The position numbers were made by a program, and so were the translations under genes. DNA of 64,000 nucleotides from Agromyces aureus (GTDB lineage: Bacteria > Actinomycetota > Actinomycetes > Actinomycetales > Microbacteriaceae), in NCBI RefSeq assembly GCF_001660485.1, contig NZ_CP013979.1, forward strand, positions 2,914,001 through 2,978,000, given 5' to 3'. Under the pieces are notes generated by a model, which saw only the letters and a program-made list of their open reading frames with translations, searched no databases and was not told the origin of the DNA. Shown here piece by piece: positions 40,904-50,331 of the stretch. Numbering within the stretch: the first letter of the stretch is position 1; each line of letters begins with the position of its first letter.

Positions 40904-41497
40904 TCAGCCGACGACGAGGCTCGGGTGCGCGGCGTCGCGGTCGTCGACGACGACGGCATCGCCGAGGCGCGGATCCGCCTCGGCGTAGGCGAGCACGTCG
41001 GCCGGGTCCACCGGTTCGCCGTCGAGCACGATCGGCACGTCCCAGAGTTCGGCGAGTCGCGGGCGCATCACGAACCGGCCGTCGAGCACGAGGATGGCGT
41101 CGGCGGGGCCGGTGATCCACTTCGGTTCGACCCAGGCGTCGCGGGCGGGGTCGAGCACGGCCGTGACGAACGCCGTCGACCCGCCCATGCGGAACGGCTC
41201 CACGAGCACTCGGCGCAACGCCGACTCGTCGAACCCGTACCGGAAGTAGCGTTCGGGGGTGTCGTCGCCGAACACGTCCTGCGCAGCCCGCGAGCGGTGG
41301 AAGCCTTCCATGCTGGCGCGGAACACGCGGTGACCGCGCTCGCGGATCACGTCGGCGAGGTCGTCGCCGAACCGGGTCTTGCCGCTGCGCACCGGGCCGT
41401 CGATCGCCACGATCATGCGCCCGCGCCCGGAGTGCCGCAGGATCTCGTCGGAGAGCTGCCGTAGGAACGTCACTCGCGGCGTCGTCACCAGTTGCAT
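40904..41497 (-). CDS. P-loop NTPase, uridine kinase-like
   Basis: 197 residues. It has MIVAIDGPVRSGKTRFGDDLA (Walker A GPVRSGKT), FRASMEGFHRSRAAQ, similar to the substrate-binding D/E-x-F-H of uridine kinase/PRK proteins, YFRYGFDESALRRVLVEP and a strand AILVLDGRFVMRP. A phosphotransferase on a small molecule is likely; the substrate is unknown. ATG at 41497 follows TAGCAT by 7 nt, so leaderless; the extra N-terminal codons of the open frame from 41533 are rejected. Divergent from mutY. Confidence 0.8.
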   Translation of the reverse strand: MQLVTTPRVTFLRQLSDEILRHSGRGRMIVAIDGPVRSGKTRFGDDLADVIRERGHRVFRASMEGFHRSRAAQDVFGDDTPERYFRYGFDESALRRVLVEPFRMGGSTAFVTAVLDPARDAWVEPKWITGPADAILVLDGRFVMRPRLAELWDVPIVLDGEPVDPADVLAYAEADPRLGDAVVVDDRDAAHPSLVVG

Positions 41498-41504
41498 GGG
41501 GCCA

Positions 41505-41552
41505 ATGCTAGTCAGCGACGGTGGCCGGGGCATCCGTTCGGGTGCCTAGGCT
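41505..41552. promoter_or_regulatory. Divergent leaderless promoters of the P-loop gene and mutY
   Basis: TAGCAT (41505-41510, minus strand) is 7 nt before the ATG at 41497, and TAGGCT (41547-41552, plus strand) is 6 nt before the ATG at 41559. Confidence 0.6.
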
Positions 41553-41558
41553 GGGAGG

Positions 41559-42443
41559 ATGCCCGCTGCATCGCCCGACCTCGCCGAGGCCGTCAACGAC
41601 TGGTTCGCGGATGCCGCGCGCCCGCTGCCGTGGCGTGCGGCCGACGTGTCGCCGTGGGCCGTGATGGTGAGCGAGTTCATGCTGCAGCAGACCCAGGTCT
41701 CGCGTGTGGTCCCCCGATGGGAGGCATGGATCGAGCGCTGGCCGACGCCCGCCGCGATGGCGGCCGCTCCCCCGTCCGAGGCGGTGCGCGCCTGGGACCG
41801 GCTCGGCTACCCGCGCCGAGCCCTGTGGCTGCACCGGGCCGCGACCGCGATGGTCGAGCGGCACGGCGGCGAGGTGCCGCGCGAGCTCGACGACCTGCTC
41901 GCCCTGCCCGGTGTCGGGCCGTACACCGCACGCGCGGTGGCGGCGTTCGCGTTCGGCGCGCGGCATCCGGTCGTCGACACGAACACCCGACGGGTCATCG
42001 CCCGTGCCGTGCTGGGGCAGGGCCATCCCGGTCCGCCTTCGACCGCCCGCGATCTCGCGGCGATGGATGCGCTGCTCCCGGAGTCGGATGCCGCGGCGCG
42101 CGTGTTCAACGCGGCCGCGATGGAGCTCGGGGCCACCGTGTGCACCGCCCGCTCGCCGAGGTGCGAGTCGTGCCCGATCGCGGACCGGTGCGCCTGGCGG
42201 CTCGCCGGCAGCCCCGAGTACGACGGACCGCGCACGGCGAAGCAGGCCCGCTTCGAGGGCTCCGACCGGCAGGTGCGTGGGCTCGTGATGCGCGAACTCC
42301 GTGCCGCGCACCGTCCGGTGGCCCGTGCCGAGCTCGCGCCGATCTGGGCCGACCAGGCGAAGCTCGATCGCGCCATCGACACGCTCGTTGCCGACGGGCT
42401 CGCCGTGCCCGATGACGACGGCTTCACGCTCCCCGACGCGTGA
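41559..42443 (+). CDS. mutY: A/G-specific adenine DNA glycosylase, short form
   Basis: 294 residues. Glu39 in SEFMLQQTQV, the helix-hairpin-helix LPGVGPYTARAV, Asp140 in VVDTNTRRVIA and the iron-sulfur Cys195-x6-Cys202-x2-Cys205-x5-Cys211 are all present. It removes adenine opposite 8-oxoguanine. The C-terminal Nudix-like 8-oxoG recognition domain of E. coli MutY is replaced by a short winged-helix-like tail, as in other actinobacterial forms. ATG at 41559 lies 6 nt after TAGGCT; the intervening GGGAGG is too close to serve as a Shine-Dalgarno. Confidence 0.92.
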   Translation: MPAASPDLAEAVNDWFADAARPLPWRAADVSPWAVMVSEFMLQQTQVSRVVPRWEAWIERWPTPAAMAAAPPSEAVRAWDRLGYPRRALWLHRAATAMVERHGGEVPRELDDLLALPGVGPYTARAVAAFAFGARHPVVDTNTRRVIARAVLGQGHPGPPSTARDLAAMDALLPESDAAARVFNAAAMELGATVCTARSPRCESCPIADRCAWRLAGSPEYDGPRTAKQARFEGSDRQVRGLVMRELRAAHRPVARAELAPIWADQAKLDRAIDTLVADGLAVPDDDGFTLPDA

Positions 42444-42513
42444 GTGCGATGCGGGCGAGGCTCCGCGTGCGCGACTCCGGCACGAGAGCCGTCGCGAAGC
42501 GGGCACCGACGAC

Positions 42514-42543
42514 GGAAGGCACGCCCTGACGGGCGTGCCTTCC
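42514..42543. terminator. Bidirectional terminator between mutY and rbfA
   Basis: A perfect 13-bp stem GGAAGGCACGCCC / GGGCGTGCCTTCC with TGAC loop, placed between convergent genes ending at 42443 and 42560. Confidence 0.75.
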
Positions 42544-42559
42544 ATATCGTTCAGCGAAT

Positions 42560-43039
42560 CTACGCCCGCTTGGACTCGTCGGCCTCGGACTCGTCGTCTT
42601 CCGACTCGTCTTCTTCGAAATCGCGCGGCTTCACGTACGGGTCGGCGTCGCCGGCGTACTCGGCCGCGCTCGCCGCCGCCTCGGTCTCGGCGTCGCGTTC
42701 GCGGGCCTCGCGCAGGAGCGCGGCGATGTGGTCGGCGTTCTCGGGGATCGCGTCGAGGATGAACTCGAGCGACGGCGTGAGCCGCGCCGTGATGTTGCGA
42801 CCGACCTCGGTGCGCAGCATGCCGGTGGCGGCCTTCAGCGCGAGGGCCGAGTCGCTGCGCTCCTCGTCGGTGCCGTACACCGTGTAGAAGATGCTCGCGT
42901 GCTGGAGGTCGCCCGTGACGCGGACGTCCGTGATCGTGACGAAACCGAGTCGCGGGTCGCGGAGGCCCTTGTCGAGCCGTCGGGCGACGATCTCCTTGAT
43001 GCGGTCCGCCATCTTGCGGGCGCGTGCGGGATCAGCCAT
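42560..43039 (-). CDS. rbfA: 30S ribosome-binding factor A
   Basis: 159 residues. ARARKMADRIKEIVARRLDKG, LGFVTITDVRVTGDLQHASI and PSLEFILDAIPENADHI are typical of RbfA; a C-terminal acidic tail of about 45 residues (Glu/Asp/Ser) is usual for actinobacteria. It assists late maturation of the 30S subunit, especially 16S rRNA helix 1. GGAAGGAG precedes the ATG. It is 57 bp after infB in the nusA-ylxR-infB-rbfA operon. Confidence 0.95.
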   Translation of the reverse strand: MADPARARKMADRIKEIVARRLDKGLRDPRLGFVTITDVRVTGDLQHASIFYTVYGTDEERSDSALALKAATGMLRTEVGRNITARLTPSLEFILDAIPENADHIAALLREARERDAETEAAASAAEYAGDADPYVKPRDFEEDESEDDESEADESKRA

Positions 43040-43096
43040 GCTGTGTCTCCTTCCGGGACGGGATCGGGGCGGCTCGCGCCGCCCCGACCGTCTCGA

Positions 43097-45925
43097 CTAT
43101 GCGCGAGGCTTCTCGCGCATCTCGGTGGTCTCGATCTCGTCGCCCACCTGGATGTCGTTGAACTTGCCGAGGCCGATACCGGCTTCGTAGTCCGTGCGCA
43201 CCTCGGTGACGTCGTCCTTGAAGCGACGCAGCGACTCGATCGCGAGGTTGTCGCCGACGACGACGCCATCGCGGATGACGCGTGCCTTGGCGTTTCGCGT
43301 GATCGTTCCCGACCGCACGATGACACCCGCGATGTTGCCGAACTTCGAGGAGCGGAACACCTCGCGGATCTCGGCGACACCCGACTGGACCTCTTCGAAC
43401 TCGGGCTTGAGCATGCCCTTGAGCGAGTCCTCGATCTCGTCGATCGCGTTGTAGATGACCGAGTAGAAGCGGATGTCGACGCCCTCGCGAGCGGCGCGCT
43501 CGCGCGCCTTCGTGTCGGGACGCACGTTGAAGCCCACGATGATCGCGTTGTCGATCGTCGCGAGGTTGACGTCGCTCTCGGTGATCGCACCCACACCGCG
43601 GTGGAGGATGCGCAGCTGCACCGAGTCGTCGACCTCGATCTTGAGGAGCGACTCCTCGAGCGCCTCGACGGCACCCGAGACGTCACCCTTGATGATGAGG
43701 TTGAGCGATTCGACCTTGCCCTCTTCGAGTGCACGGGTGAAGTCCTCGAGCGAGATGCGCTTGCGGGCCTTGGCCAGCTGGGCGTTGCGCTCGGCGGCTT
43801 CGCGCTTCTCGGCGATCTGACGCGCGGTGCGGTCCTCCTCGGTGACGAGGAAGGTGTCGCCGGCGCGCGGGACGCTCGAGAGGCCCTGCACCTGGACCGG
43901 GCGCGACGGGGTCGCGGCGAGCACGGGGTCGCCGTTCTCGTCGGCCATCGCACGGACGCGGCCGTAGGCCGTGCCAGCGACGATCGCGTCACCGACGCGC
44001 AGCGTTCCGGACTGGATGAGCACGGTCGCGACGGCACCGCGGCCCTTGTCGAGCTTCGCTTCGATCGCGACACCGCGGGCGTCCTTGTTCGGGTTCGCAC
44101 GCAGGTCGAGGCCGGCATCGGCGGTGAGGAGCACTGCGTCGAGCAGGTCCTGGATGCCGATGTCGTTGCGAGCCGAGACGTCGACGAACATGACGTCTCC
44201 GCCGTACTCCTCGGCGACGAGGCCGAACTCGGTGAGCTGCTGGCGCACCTTGGCCGGGTTGGCGTCTTCCTTGTCGATCTTGTTCACCGCGACCACGATC
44301 GGCACGTTGGCCGACTGCGCGTGGTTCAGCGCCTCGATCGTCTGGGGCATGATGCCGTCGTCGGCCGCGACCACGAGGATCGCGATGTCGGTCACCTGCG
44401 CACCACGGGCACGCATGGCGGTGAACGCCTCGTGGCCCGGGGTGTCGATGAAGGTGATCGCGCGGTCGATGCCCTCGTGCTGGGTGTGCACCTGGTAGGC
44501 ACCGATGTGCTGCGTGATGCCGCCGGCCTCGCCTGCGACGACGTTGGCGTTGCGGATCGCGTCGAGCAGTCGTGTCTTACCGTGGTCGACGTGACCCATG
44601 ACGGTCACGACGGGCGGACGCTGCTCGAGGACGTCGTCGCCCTCGTCGTCGAGTTCGCCGTCGAGGTCGATGTCGAAGCCCTCGAGGAGCTCCTTGTCCT
44701 CGTCTTCGGGCGAGACGACCTGGATCTTGTAGCCGAGCTCGGCGCCGAGCACCTCGAAGGTGGCCTCGTCGAGCGACTCGGTCGCCGTGGCCATCTCACC
44801 GAGGTGGAACAGCACCGTGACGAGCGAACCGGGGTTCGCGTCGATCTTGTCGGCGAAGTCCGAGATCGACGAGCCGCGACGCAGACGGATGACGGTGGTG
44901 CCGTCTCCGCGAGGAACGCTGACGCCGCCGAGCGACGGGGCCTCCCGCATCTCGAATTCGGCCCGCTTCGTGCGCTTCGACTTGCGCGACTTGCTCTTGC
45001 CGCCACCGCGGCCGAAGGCACCTGCCGTGCCGCCGCCGGGGCCACGGCCACGGCCGCCGCCACCGCCTGCTGGGCGCGGCGCGAAGCCGCCACCGGCACC
45101 GGGAGCTCCACCGCCGGGGCGCTGGAAACCGCCGCCGCCACCGGGACGTGCACCGGCACCGGCACCTGCGCCGCCGGGGCGCTGGAAGCCGCCGCCGGGG
45201 CGACCGCCTGCACCGGCCGGGCGCGGAGCACCCGGACGGGGCGAGCCCGGACGGGGTGCCTGCGGGCGCGGGATGTTGCCGGGGCTCGGGCGCTGGCCCA
45301 TGCCCTGCGCGCTGGCGAACGGGTTGTTGCCCGGACGCGGGATCGCGGGCTTCTGGCCCATGCCCTGCGCGCTGGCGAACGGGTTGTTGCCCGGGCGCGA
45401 CGCGGGAGCACCGGGACGCGGAGCACCGGGACGAGGCGCAGCCCCACCGGGCTTCGGCGCGGAGCCGGGCTTGGCCTCGTCGGTCGGGGTCTCGGTCGCG
45501 GCGGCCGCGGGGGCCTCTGCGGCTGCAGCCTTCTCGGCTGCGGCCTGCGCCGCACGCTCTTCGGCCTGGGCCTGGCGCTCGGCCACGGTCAGCGGCACGT
45601 CGGCGGGTGCCGCGGCGGCAGGGGCCTCGGCCGGAGCCTCGGGTGCGGCGACGGGCTTGGGCGCCGGCTTGGGGCCGGGCTTGATGCCCGGCTTCGCCGC
45701 CGACGGACGTGCGGGTGCTGCGGGGGCAGCGGCGGCGGGTGCGGCGTCCTTGGCCGCAGCGCCTGCTGCTTCGAGCGCGGCCTTCAGGCGGCGCGCGACG
45801 GGCGGTTCGATGGACGACGAGGGTCCCTTGACGTACTCGCCCATCTCCTTGAGCTTCTCAAGGGCGATCTTGCTGTCGACACCGAGTTCGGATGCGATCT
45901 CGTGTACGCGTGGTTTGGCAGCCAC
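43097..45925 (-). CDS. infB: Translation initiation factor IF-2
   Basis: 942 residues. An N-terminal IF2_N helix ([20 protein letters not shown]) is followed by about 300 residues of Ala/Pro and then Arg/Gly/Pro low-complexity sequence. The G domain has [12 protein letters not shown] (about residue 440), DTPGHEAF and NKIDK. Domains II-IV follow, ending at MREKPRA. It brings fMet-tRNA to the 30S subunit and promotes subunit joining. GTG at 45925 follows GGAGAGAA. A perfect 60-bp-period repeat lies in the low-complexity part. Confidence 0.96.
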   Translation of the reverse strand: MAAKPRVHEIASELGVDSKIALEKLKEMGEYVKGPSSSIEPPVARRLKAALEAAGAAAKDAAPAAAAPAAPARPSAAKPGIKPGPKPAPKPVAAPEAPAEAPAAAAPADVPLTVAERQAQAEERAAQAAAEKAAAAEAPAAAATETPTDEAKPGSAPKPGGAAPRPGAPRPGAPASRPGNNPFASAQGMGQKPAIPRPGNNPFASAQGMGQRPSPGNIPRPQAPRPGSPRPGAPRPAGAGGRPGGGFQRPGGAGAGAGARPGGGGGFQRPGGGAPGAGGGFAPRPAGGGGGRGRGPGGGTAGAFGRGGGKSKSRKSKRTKRAEFEMREAPSLGGVSVPRGDGTTVIRLRRGSSISDFADKIDANPGSLVTVLFHLGEMATATESLDEATFEVLGAELGYKIQVVSPEDEDKELLEGFDIDLDGELDDEGDDVLEQRPPVVTVMGHVDHGKTRLLDAIRNANVVAGEAGGITQHIGAYQVHTQHEGIDRAITFIDTPGHEAFTAMRARGAQVTDIAILVVAADDGIMPQTIEALNHAQSANVPIVVAVNKIDKEDANPAKVRQQLTEFGLVAEEYGGDVMFVDVSARNDIGIQDLLDAVLLTADAGLDLRANPNKDARGVAIEAKLDKGRGAVATVLIQSGTLRVGDAIVAGTAYGRVRAMADENGDPVLAATPSRPVQVQGLSSVPRAGDTFLVTEEDRTARQIAEKREAAERNAQLAKARKRISLEDFTRALEEGKVESLNLIIKGDVSGAVEALEESLLKIEVDDSVQLRILHRGVGAITESDVNLATIDNAIIVGFNVRPDTKARERAAREGVDIRFYSVIYNAIDEIEDSLKGMLKPEFEEVQSGVAEIREVFRSSKFGNIAGVIVRSGTITRNAKARVIRDGVVVGDNLAIESLRRFKDDVTEVRTDYEAGIGLGKFNDIQVGDEIETTEMREKPRA
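45295..45394 (-). repeat. 60-bp-period in-frame repeat in infB
   Basis: About 40 identical bases occur at 45295-45334 and 45355-45394, encoding [15 protein letters not shown] twice in the glycine/proline-rich linker of IF-2. A slippage or recombination product; length should vary among strains. Confidence 0.85.
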
Positions 45926-46012
45926 TTCTCTCCTGTTCCGGGTCCGACCCCGGACAGGGGCGAACCATCAATGGCGGACGGGGCTCATTTCGAGCCACTC
46001 ATGAGTTGTTAC

Positions 46013-46270
46013 TCATTGGTCATCACTTGTGTTCAGCCTGTTCTCTACGTTGCCGGTGTCCACTTCGCCGCGAATGCGGAGTGCCCGCCCGAAGGCGCGC
46101 TTCCGAACGGCGAGGCGGTAGCACTCGAGTGTCGGATGCAGCCACGCACCTCTGCCCGGAAGCACGGCCGAGGTATCGGCCAGGACCAACGAGTTTTGGG
46201 AGACGACCCTCAGAAGCGAGGATCGTGGAGCGCGCGAACGGCATCCGATGCACGTTCTGACGGGTTCCAT
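46013..46270 (-). CDS. ylxR: YlxR family RNA-binding protein
   Basis: 85 residues. PVRTCIGCRSRAPRSSLLRVV and LPGRGAWLHPTLECYRLAVRKRAFGRALR are the YlxR family motifs. It lies between nusA and infB, the standard position; YlxR proteins bind RNA and affect transcription. ATG at 46270 with GGAGG six bases before it is preferred to the longer frame from 46297. Confidence 0.9.
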   Translation of the reverse strand: MEPVRTCIGCRSRAPRSSLLRVVSQNSLVLADTSAVLPGRGAWLHPTLECYRLAVRKRAFGRALRIRGEVDTGNVENRLNTSDDQ

Positions 46271-46347
46271 CCTACACCTCCGGGGCTGGGCGCCCATCGA
46301 CGCCCAGACCTGGCGCGATCCGACCGGCTCGACTCGACTCGACCGAC

Positions 46348-47346
46348 TCAGTTCGACTCGAGGACCGAATCGGGCTGGATGTCGATCTTCGCGCCCGTGA
46401 GCTTGGCGGCGAGGCGGGCGTTCTGGCCCTCCTTGCCGATCGCGAGCGAGAGCTGGTAGTCGGGCACGAGCGCGCGGACGGCTCGAGTCGACTCGTCGAT
46501 GACGAACGCGCTCGTCACCTTCGCGGGCGAAAGGGCGCTCGCGACGAACGTGGCGAGGTCGTCGGAGTAGTCGACGATGTCGATCTTCTCGGCGCCGAGC
46601 TCCGCCGTGACGGCGCGGACGCGCTGCCCGAGCTCGCCGATGGCCGCACCCTTGGCGTTGATGCCGGGCTGGTTCGCGCGAACCGCGATCTTGGTGCGGT
46701 GGCCCGCCTCGCGGGCCAGCGAGACGATCTCGACGACGCCGTTCGCGATCTCGGGCACCTCGAGGGCGAAGAGCTTGCGCACGAGCGCGGGGTGCGTGCG
46801 CGACACGGTGATCGAGGGGCCCTTGGCGCCCTTCGCGACACTCGTGACGTAGACGCGGATGCGCTGGCCGTGCGGGTACTCCTCGCCGGGGACCTGTTCC
46901 TCGGGGGGCAGGATGGCCTCGACGGAGCCGAGGTCGATGTGGATCATGCGGGGATTCGGGCCCTGCTGGATCACCCCGGCGACGATGTCGCCCTCGCGGC
47001 CGCGGAACTCGCCGAGCACCGCGTCGTCGGCCAGGTCGCGCAGACGCTGGTTGATGACCTGCTTCGCGGCGAAGGCCGCGATCCGCCCGAAGTCGCTCGG
47101 GCTGTCTTCGGCCTCGCCGATGACGTTGCCCTCTTCGTCGAGCTCGGGCACGAAGACCGAGACGTGACCGGTCTTGCGGTCGAGCTCGGCCCGCGCCCCG
47201 TCGGGGTTCGCGTGGCCGTGCTGGTCGGGGTGCGTGTGCTTCAGGTAGGCCATGAGAATGGCCTGCTCGATGATCTGCACCAGTTCATCGAAGGGGATCT
47301 CCTTCTCGCGCTCCATCATGCGAAGCACGCTGAGGTCGATATCCAT
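46348..47346 (-). CDS. nusA: Transcription termination/antitermination factor NusA
   Basis: 332 residues: an N-terminal RNA-polymerase-binding domain, an S1 domain (GDIVAGVIQQGPNPRMIHIDLG), and two KH domains (GVVEIVSLAREAGHRTKIAVR ... YQLSLAIGKEGQNARLAAKLTGAKIDI). It lacks the acidic repeats of E. coli NusA, as in other actinobacteria. It modulates pausing, termination and rRNA antitermination. GAGGAGG precedes the ATG. rimP, usually immediately upstream, is absent here. Confidence 0.95.
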   Translation of the reverse strand: MDIDLSVLRMMEREKEIPFDELVQIIEQAILMAYLKHTHPDQHGHANPDGARAELDRKTGHVSVFVPELDEEGNVIGEAEDSPSDFGRIAAFAAKQVINQRLRDLADDAVLGEFRGREGDIVAGVIQQGPNPRMIHIDLGSVEAILPPEEQVPGEEYPHGQRIRVYVTSVAKGAKGPSITVSRTHPALVRKLFALEVPEIANGVVEIVSLAREAGHRTKIAVRANQPGINAKGAAIGELGQRVRAVTAELGAEKIDIVDYSDDLATFVASALSPAKVTSAFVIDESTRAVRALVPDYQLSLAIGKEGQNARLAAKLTGAKIDIQPDSVLESN

Positions 47347-47557
47347 GGCCGGCCTCCTCTATTCAGCTCTCAGTGCCGCTCCCACCTGCGGGCGACTCTC
47401 TAGATTAGCGGATGTCGGGCGTTCCGCGAGACGGGATCCTGCACGCCGGCGGCGACGACCCTCCGCCTCACGACCGCCGACGAGATCCTCGGCGAGGCTC
47501 CCGATACCCTCACCCGCGGGGTCCGCGCAAGGGGCCGAGCGCGGGGCGCGCCGTGGA

Positions 47558-47563
47558 TACGCT
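47558..47563 (+). promoter_or_regulatory. Leaderless -10 element of the DUF1206 gene
   Basis: TACGCT, 6 nt before the ATG at 47570. The nusA promoter must lie in the same 223-bp gap, on the other strand. Confidence 0.6.
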
Positions 47564-47569
47564 GTGCCG

Positions 47570-48379
47570 ATGACCCCCGACACCCTGAAGTCGACCGCGA
47601 GCGCCGCCCAGCGCTCCAAGACCTTCCGCACCCTCGCCCGAGCGGGCTACGCCGTGCTCGGCGTCGTGCACATCGTGATCGGTGCGATCGCCGTGTCGGT
47701 GGCGGTCGGCGCCGGCGGCGGCGAAGCAGATCAGGGCGGCGCCATGCAGCAGATCGCGCGGGTGCCGTTCGGCACGGTCGTGCTCTGGGCGATCGTCCTC
47801 GGCCTCACCGCGCTCGGCGTCTGGCAGGTGGCCGGGGCCTTCCTCGAGCAGGAACCGGACACGAAGAAGAAGTGGGGCAAGCGCGTCAAGGACGTCGGCA
47901 CCGCGCTGGCCTACTTCGCGACGGGTACGACCGGGCTCGTGTACGCCCTCGGCGGCAGCTCCGACTCCTCCGAATCGTCGACCTCGCTGAGCGCCGCGCT
48001 GCTCGCCACGCCCGGGGGAGTGTTCCTGCTCGTGCTCGTCGGCCTCGTGGTCGTCGGCATCGGCGTCGGCTTCATCGTGAGCGGCGCTCGCCGGAGCTTC
48101 GAGAAGCACCTGTCGCTTCCGGCGGGCGCGGTCGGCCGCGGCATCCGCACGCTCGGCATCGTCGGGTACCTCGCAAAGGGCATCGTGCTCGGTGTGGTGG
48201 GCGTACTGTTCGTGGTCGCCGCGTTCACGCACGATCCCGAGAAGGCCGGCGGCCTCGACGCCGCGCTCAAGAGCCTGGCCGCGCTCCCCTTCGGCCAGGT
48301 GATCCTCTGGCTCGTCGGGGCGGGGCTCATCGTCTACGGCATCTACTGCTTCGCGCGGGCGCGCTACGCCAAGGTGTGA
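47570..48379 (+). CDS. DUF1206 integral membrane protein
   Basis: 269 residues and six membrane helices in three similar pairs, e.g. ARAGYAVLGVVHIVIGAIAV, LAYFATGTTGLVYAL and LGIVGYLAKGIVLGVVGVLF, ending VYGIYCFARARYAKV, the typical DUF1206 close. The three-fold internal repeat is a family feature; function unknown. ATG at 47570 follows TACGCT by 6 nt. The gene is the only plus-strand insertion between nusA and proS. Confidence 0.88.
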   Translation: MTPDTLKSTASAAQRSKTFRTLARAGYAVLGVVHIVIGAIAVSVAVGAGGGEADQGGAMQQIARVPFGTVVLWAIVLGLTALGVWQVAGAFLEQEPDTKKKWGKRVKDVGTALAYFATGTTGLVYALGGSSDSSESSTSLSAALLATPGGVFLLVLVGLVVVGIGVGFIVSGARRSFEKHLSLPAGAVGRGIRTLGIVGYLAKGIVLGVVGVLFVVAAFTHDPEKAGGLDAALKSLAALPFGQVILWLVGAGLIVYGIYCFARARYAKV

Positions 48380-48403
48380 CCGCGGGCCTCACCCGCGCTC
48401 CTC

Positions 48404-48437
48404 CCGGCGGCGGCCCACCATGGTCGGCCGCCGCCGG
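48404..48437. terminator. Bidirectional terminator between the DUF1206 gene and proS
   Basis: A perfect 12-bp stem CCGGCGGCGGCC / GGCCGCCGCCGG whose loop contains a further palindrome ACCATGGT. It lies between convergent stops at 48379 and 48442. Confidence 0.7.
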
Positions 48438-48441
48438 TGCG

Positions 48442-50208
48442 TCAGGCGGTGAGCGCGGCGACCGCGTCGGCTGCGGAGAGCGTCTGTCGCTCGCCCGTGC
48501 GGCGGTTCCAGAGCTCGACCTCGCCGTCGGCCGCGCCGCGCCCGACGATGAGGATGCGCGGAACGCCGATGAGCTCGGCGTCGCCGAACTTCACGCCGGG
48601 CGAGACCTTGGGGCGGTCGTCGTAGAGCACGTCGAGGCGTGCGCGTTCGAGTTCGGCGGCGAGTCGCTCGGCGAGCTCGAAGGCGACGGCGTCTCGGCCG
48701 GTCGCGACCACGTGCACGTCGAACGGCGCGATCGACTCGGGCCAGACGAGACCCTTCTCGTCGTTGTTGCCCTCGGCGATGATCGCGAGGATGCGCGTGA
48801 CGCCGATGCCGTACGAGCCCATGGTGACGGTCGCGAGCTTGCCGTTCTCGTCGAGCACCTTGAGGCCCAGCACCTCGGCGAAGAAGCGCCCGAGCTGGAA
48901 GACGTGGCCGATCTCCATGCCGCGCGCGAGCTCGACCGGGCCGGAGCCGTCGGGCGCGGGGTCGCCGGCGCGCACGTTCGACGCCTCGACGGTGCCGTCG
49001 GCGACGAAGTCGCGGCCGGCGACGAGGCCGAAGACGTGCTTCTGGTCGAGGTTGGCGCCCGTGATCCACTCGGTGCCGTCGACGATGCGCGGGTCGACCA
49101 GGAAGCGGATGCCGGTGGCCGACGTCTCGCCGAGCACGGCGCCCTCGGGCGACCACGGACCGATGTACCCCTTGACGAGGCCGGGGTGCTTCGCGAAGTC
49201 CGCCTCGGTGGCGGGCTCGACCTCGGCAGGGGCGAACGCTACCTCGACGCGCTTCATCTCGACTTCGCGGTCGCCGGGCAGGCCGACGACGACGATCTCG
49301 CGGGTGCCGTCGAGGTGCGTCAGCGCGAGCACGACGTTCTTCAGCGTGTCGGCCGCGGTCCACTCGCGCCCGTCAGGGCGGGGGTGGTTGGCGTTGGCGA
49401 GGTCGACGAGCGTGGCGATCGTCGGCGTGTTCGGCGAGTCGAACACCTCTGCCGCGGGCAGGCCGTCGATCGGAGTCGGCTCGGGAACGACCGTCGTGAA
49501 GGCCTCGACGTTGGCCGCGAAGCCGCCATCGGAGCGCACGAAGGTGTCTTCACCGACCGGAGTCGGGTGCAGGAACTCCTCGCTGCGCGCGCCGCCCATG
49601 AGCCCGTTGTCGGCGTTGACGATGACGTATTCGAGGCCCAGGCGGGTGAAGATGCGCTCGTAGGCGTCGCGCTGGGCCTGGTAGCTCACCTCGAGGCCCT
49701 CGTCGGAGATGTCGAACGAGTAGGCGTCCTTCATGGTGAACTCGCGGCCGCGCAGGAGGCCGGCGCGGGGGCGGGCCTCGTCGCGGTACTTGTCCTGGAT
49801 CTGGTAGATCGAGAGCGGCAGGTCCTTGTAGGAGTTGTAGAGGTCCTTCACGAGCAGCGTGAAGACCTCTTCGTGCGTGGGTGCGAGCAGGTAGTCGGCG
49901 CCCTTGCGGTCGTGCAGGCGGAAGATTCCGTCGCCGTAGGTCTCCCATCGTCCGGAGGCCTCGTAAGGCTCGCGCGGCAGGAGCGCCGGGAAGTGCACCT
50001 CGTGCGCGCCCGCGTTCGTCATCTCGTCGCGGATGATCGCTTCGATCTTGGCCTTGACGCGGAGGCCCAGCGGCAGCCAGGCGAACACGCCCGGGGCCTG
50101 ACGGCGGATGTACCCCGCGCGCACGAGCAGGCGGTGGCTGGCCACCTCGGCGTCGGCGGGGTCTTCGCGGAGCGTGCGGAGGAAGTAGTTGGTGAGGCGT
50201 GTGGGCAC
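48442..50208 (-). CDS. proS: Prolyl-tRNA synthetase, bacterial type with editing insertion
   Basis: 588 residues. Class II motif 1 region ([14 protein letters not shown]), motif 2 ([20 protein letters not shown]), a YbaK-like INS editing domain (about 230-400), motif 3 ([16 protein letters not shown]) and the anticodon-binding domain are all visible. It charges tRNA-Pro. GTG at 50208 follows TAGAAT by 6 nt, so leaderless. It belongs to the conserved proS-nusA-infB neighbourhood. Confidence 0.95.
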   Translation of the reverse strand: MPTRLTNYFLRTLREDPADAEVASHRLLVRAGYIRRQAPGVFAWLPLGLRVKAKIEAIIRDEMTNAGAHEVHFPALLPREPYEASGRWETYGDGIFRLHDRKGADYLLAPTHEEVFTLLVKDLYNSYKDLPLSIYQIQDKYRDEARPRAGLLRGREFTMKDAYSFDISDEGLEVSYQAQRDAYERIFTRLGLEYVIVNADNGLMGGARSEEFLHPTPVGEDTFVRSDGGFAANVEAFTTVVPEPTPIDGLPAAEVFDSPNTPTIATLVDLANANHPRPDGREWTAADTLKNVVLALTHLDGTREIVVVGLPGDREVEMKRVEVAFAPAEVEPATEADFAKHPGLVKGYIGPWSPEGAVLGETSATGIRFLVDPRIVDGTEWITGANLDQKHVFGLVAGRDFVADGTVEASNVRAGDPAPDGSGPVELARGMEIGHVFQLGRFFAEVLGLKVLDENGKLATVTMGSYGIGVTRILAIIAEGNNDEKGLVWPESIAPFDVHVVATGRDAVAFELAERLAAELERARLDVLYDDRPKVSPGVKFGDAELIGVPRILIVGRGAADGEVELWNRRTGERQTLSAADAVAALTA

Positions 50209-50214
50209 CCGACG

Positions 50215-50220
50215 ATTCTA
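50215..50220 (-). promoter_or_regulatory. Leaderless -10 element of proS
   Basis: TAGAAT on the minus strand, one base from consensus TATAAT, ending 6 nt before the GTG start. Confidence 0.65.
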
Positions 50221-50288
50221 GTGAGCGTCGGATGTCGCCATCGAAACCGGTGTTCGTGAGGCGTCCTGACGTCGGGGCGGACGTACGA

Positions 50289-50321
50289 GGAGCGGGCGAG
50301 GCGCTCGGCCCCGCCCGCTCC
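50289..50321 (-). terminator. Terminator of the LASTG surface protein gene
   Basis: A 10-bp stem GGAGCGGGCG / CGCCCGCTCC with a 13-base loop, beginning 11 bases past the stop. Confidence 0.6.
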
Positions 50322-50331
50322 CGGTGTCGGA

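Noticed and set aside
42728..46459. 1243-codon plus-strand open frame antisense to rbfA/infB/ylxR
   Set aside because: Its translation is a low-complexity Arg/Asp/Val-rich antisense shadow typical of high-GC genes; the minus strand carries the conserved proteins.
47359..47631. Minus-strand ORF upstream of nusA as a possible RimP
   Set aside because: The translation is Arg/Ala-rich with no RimP motif and it is antisense to the start of the DUF1206 gene.
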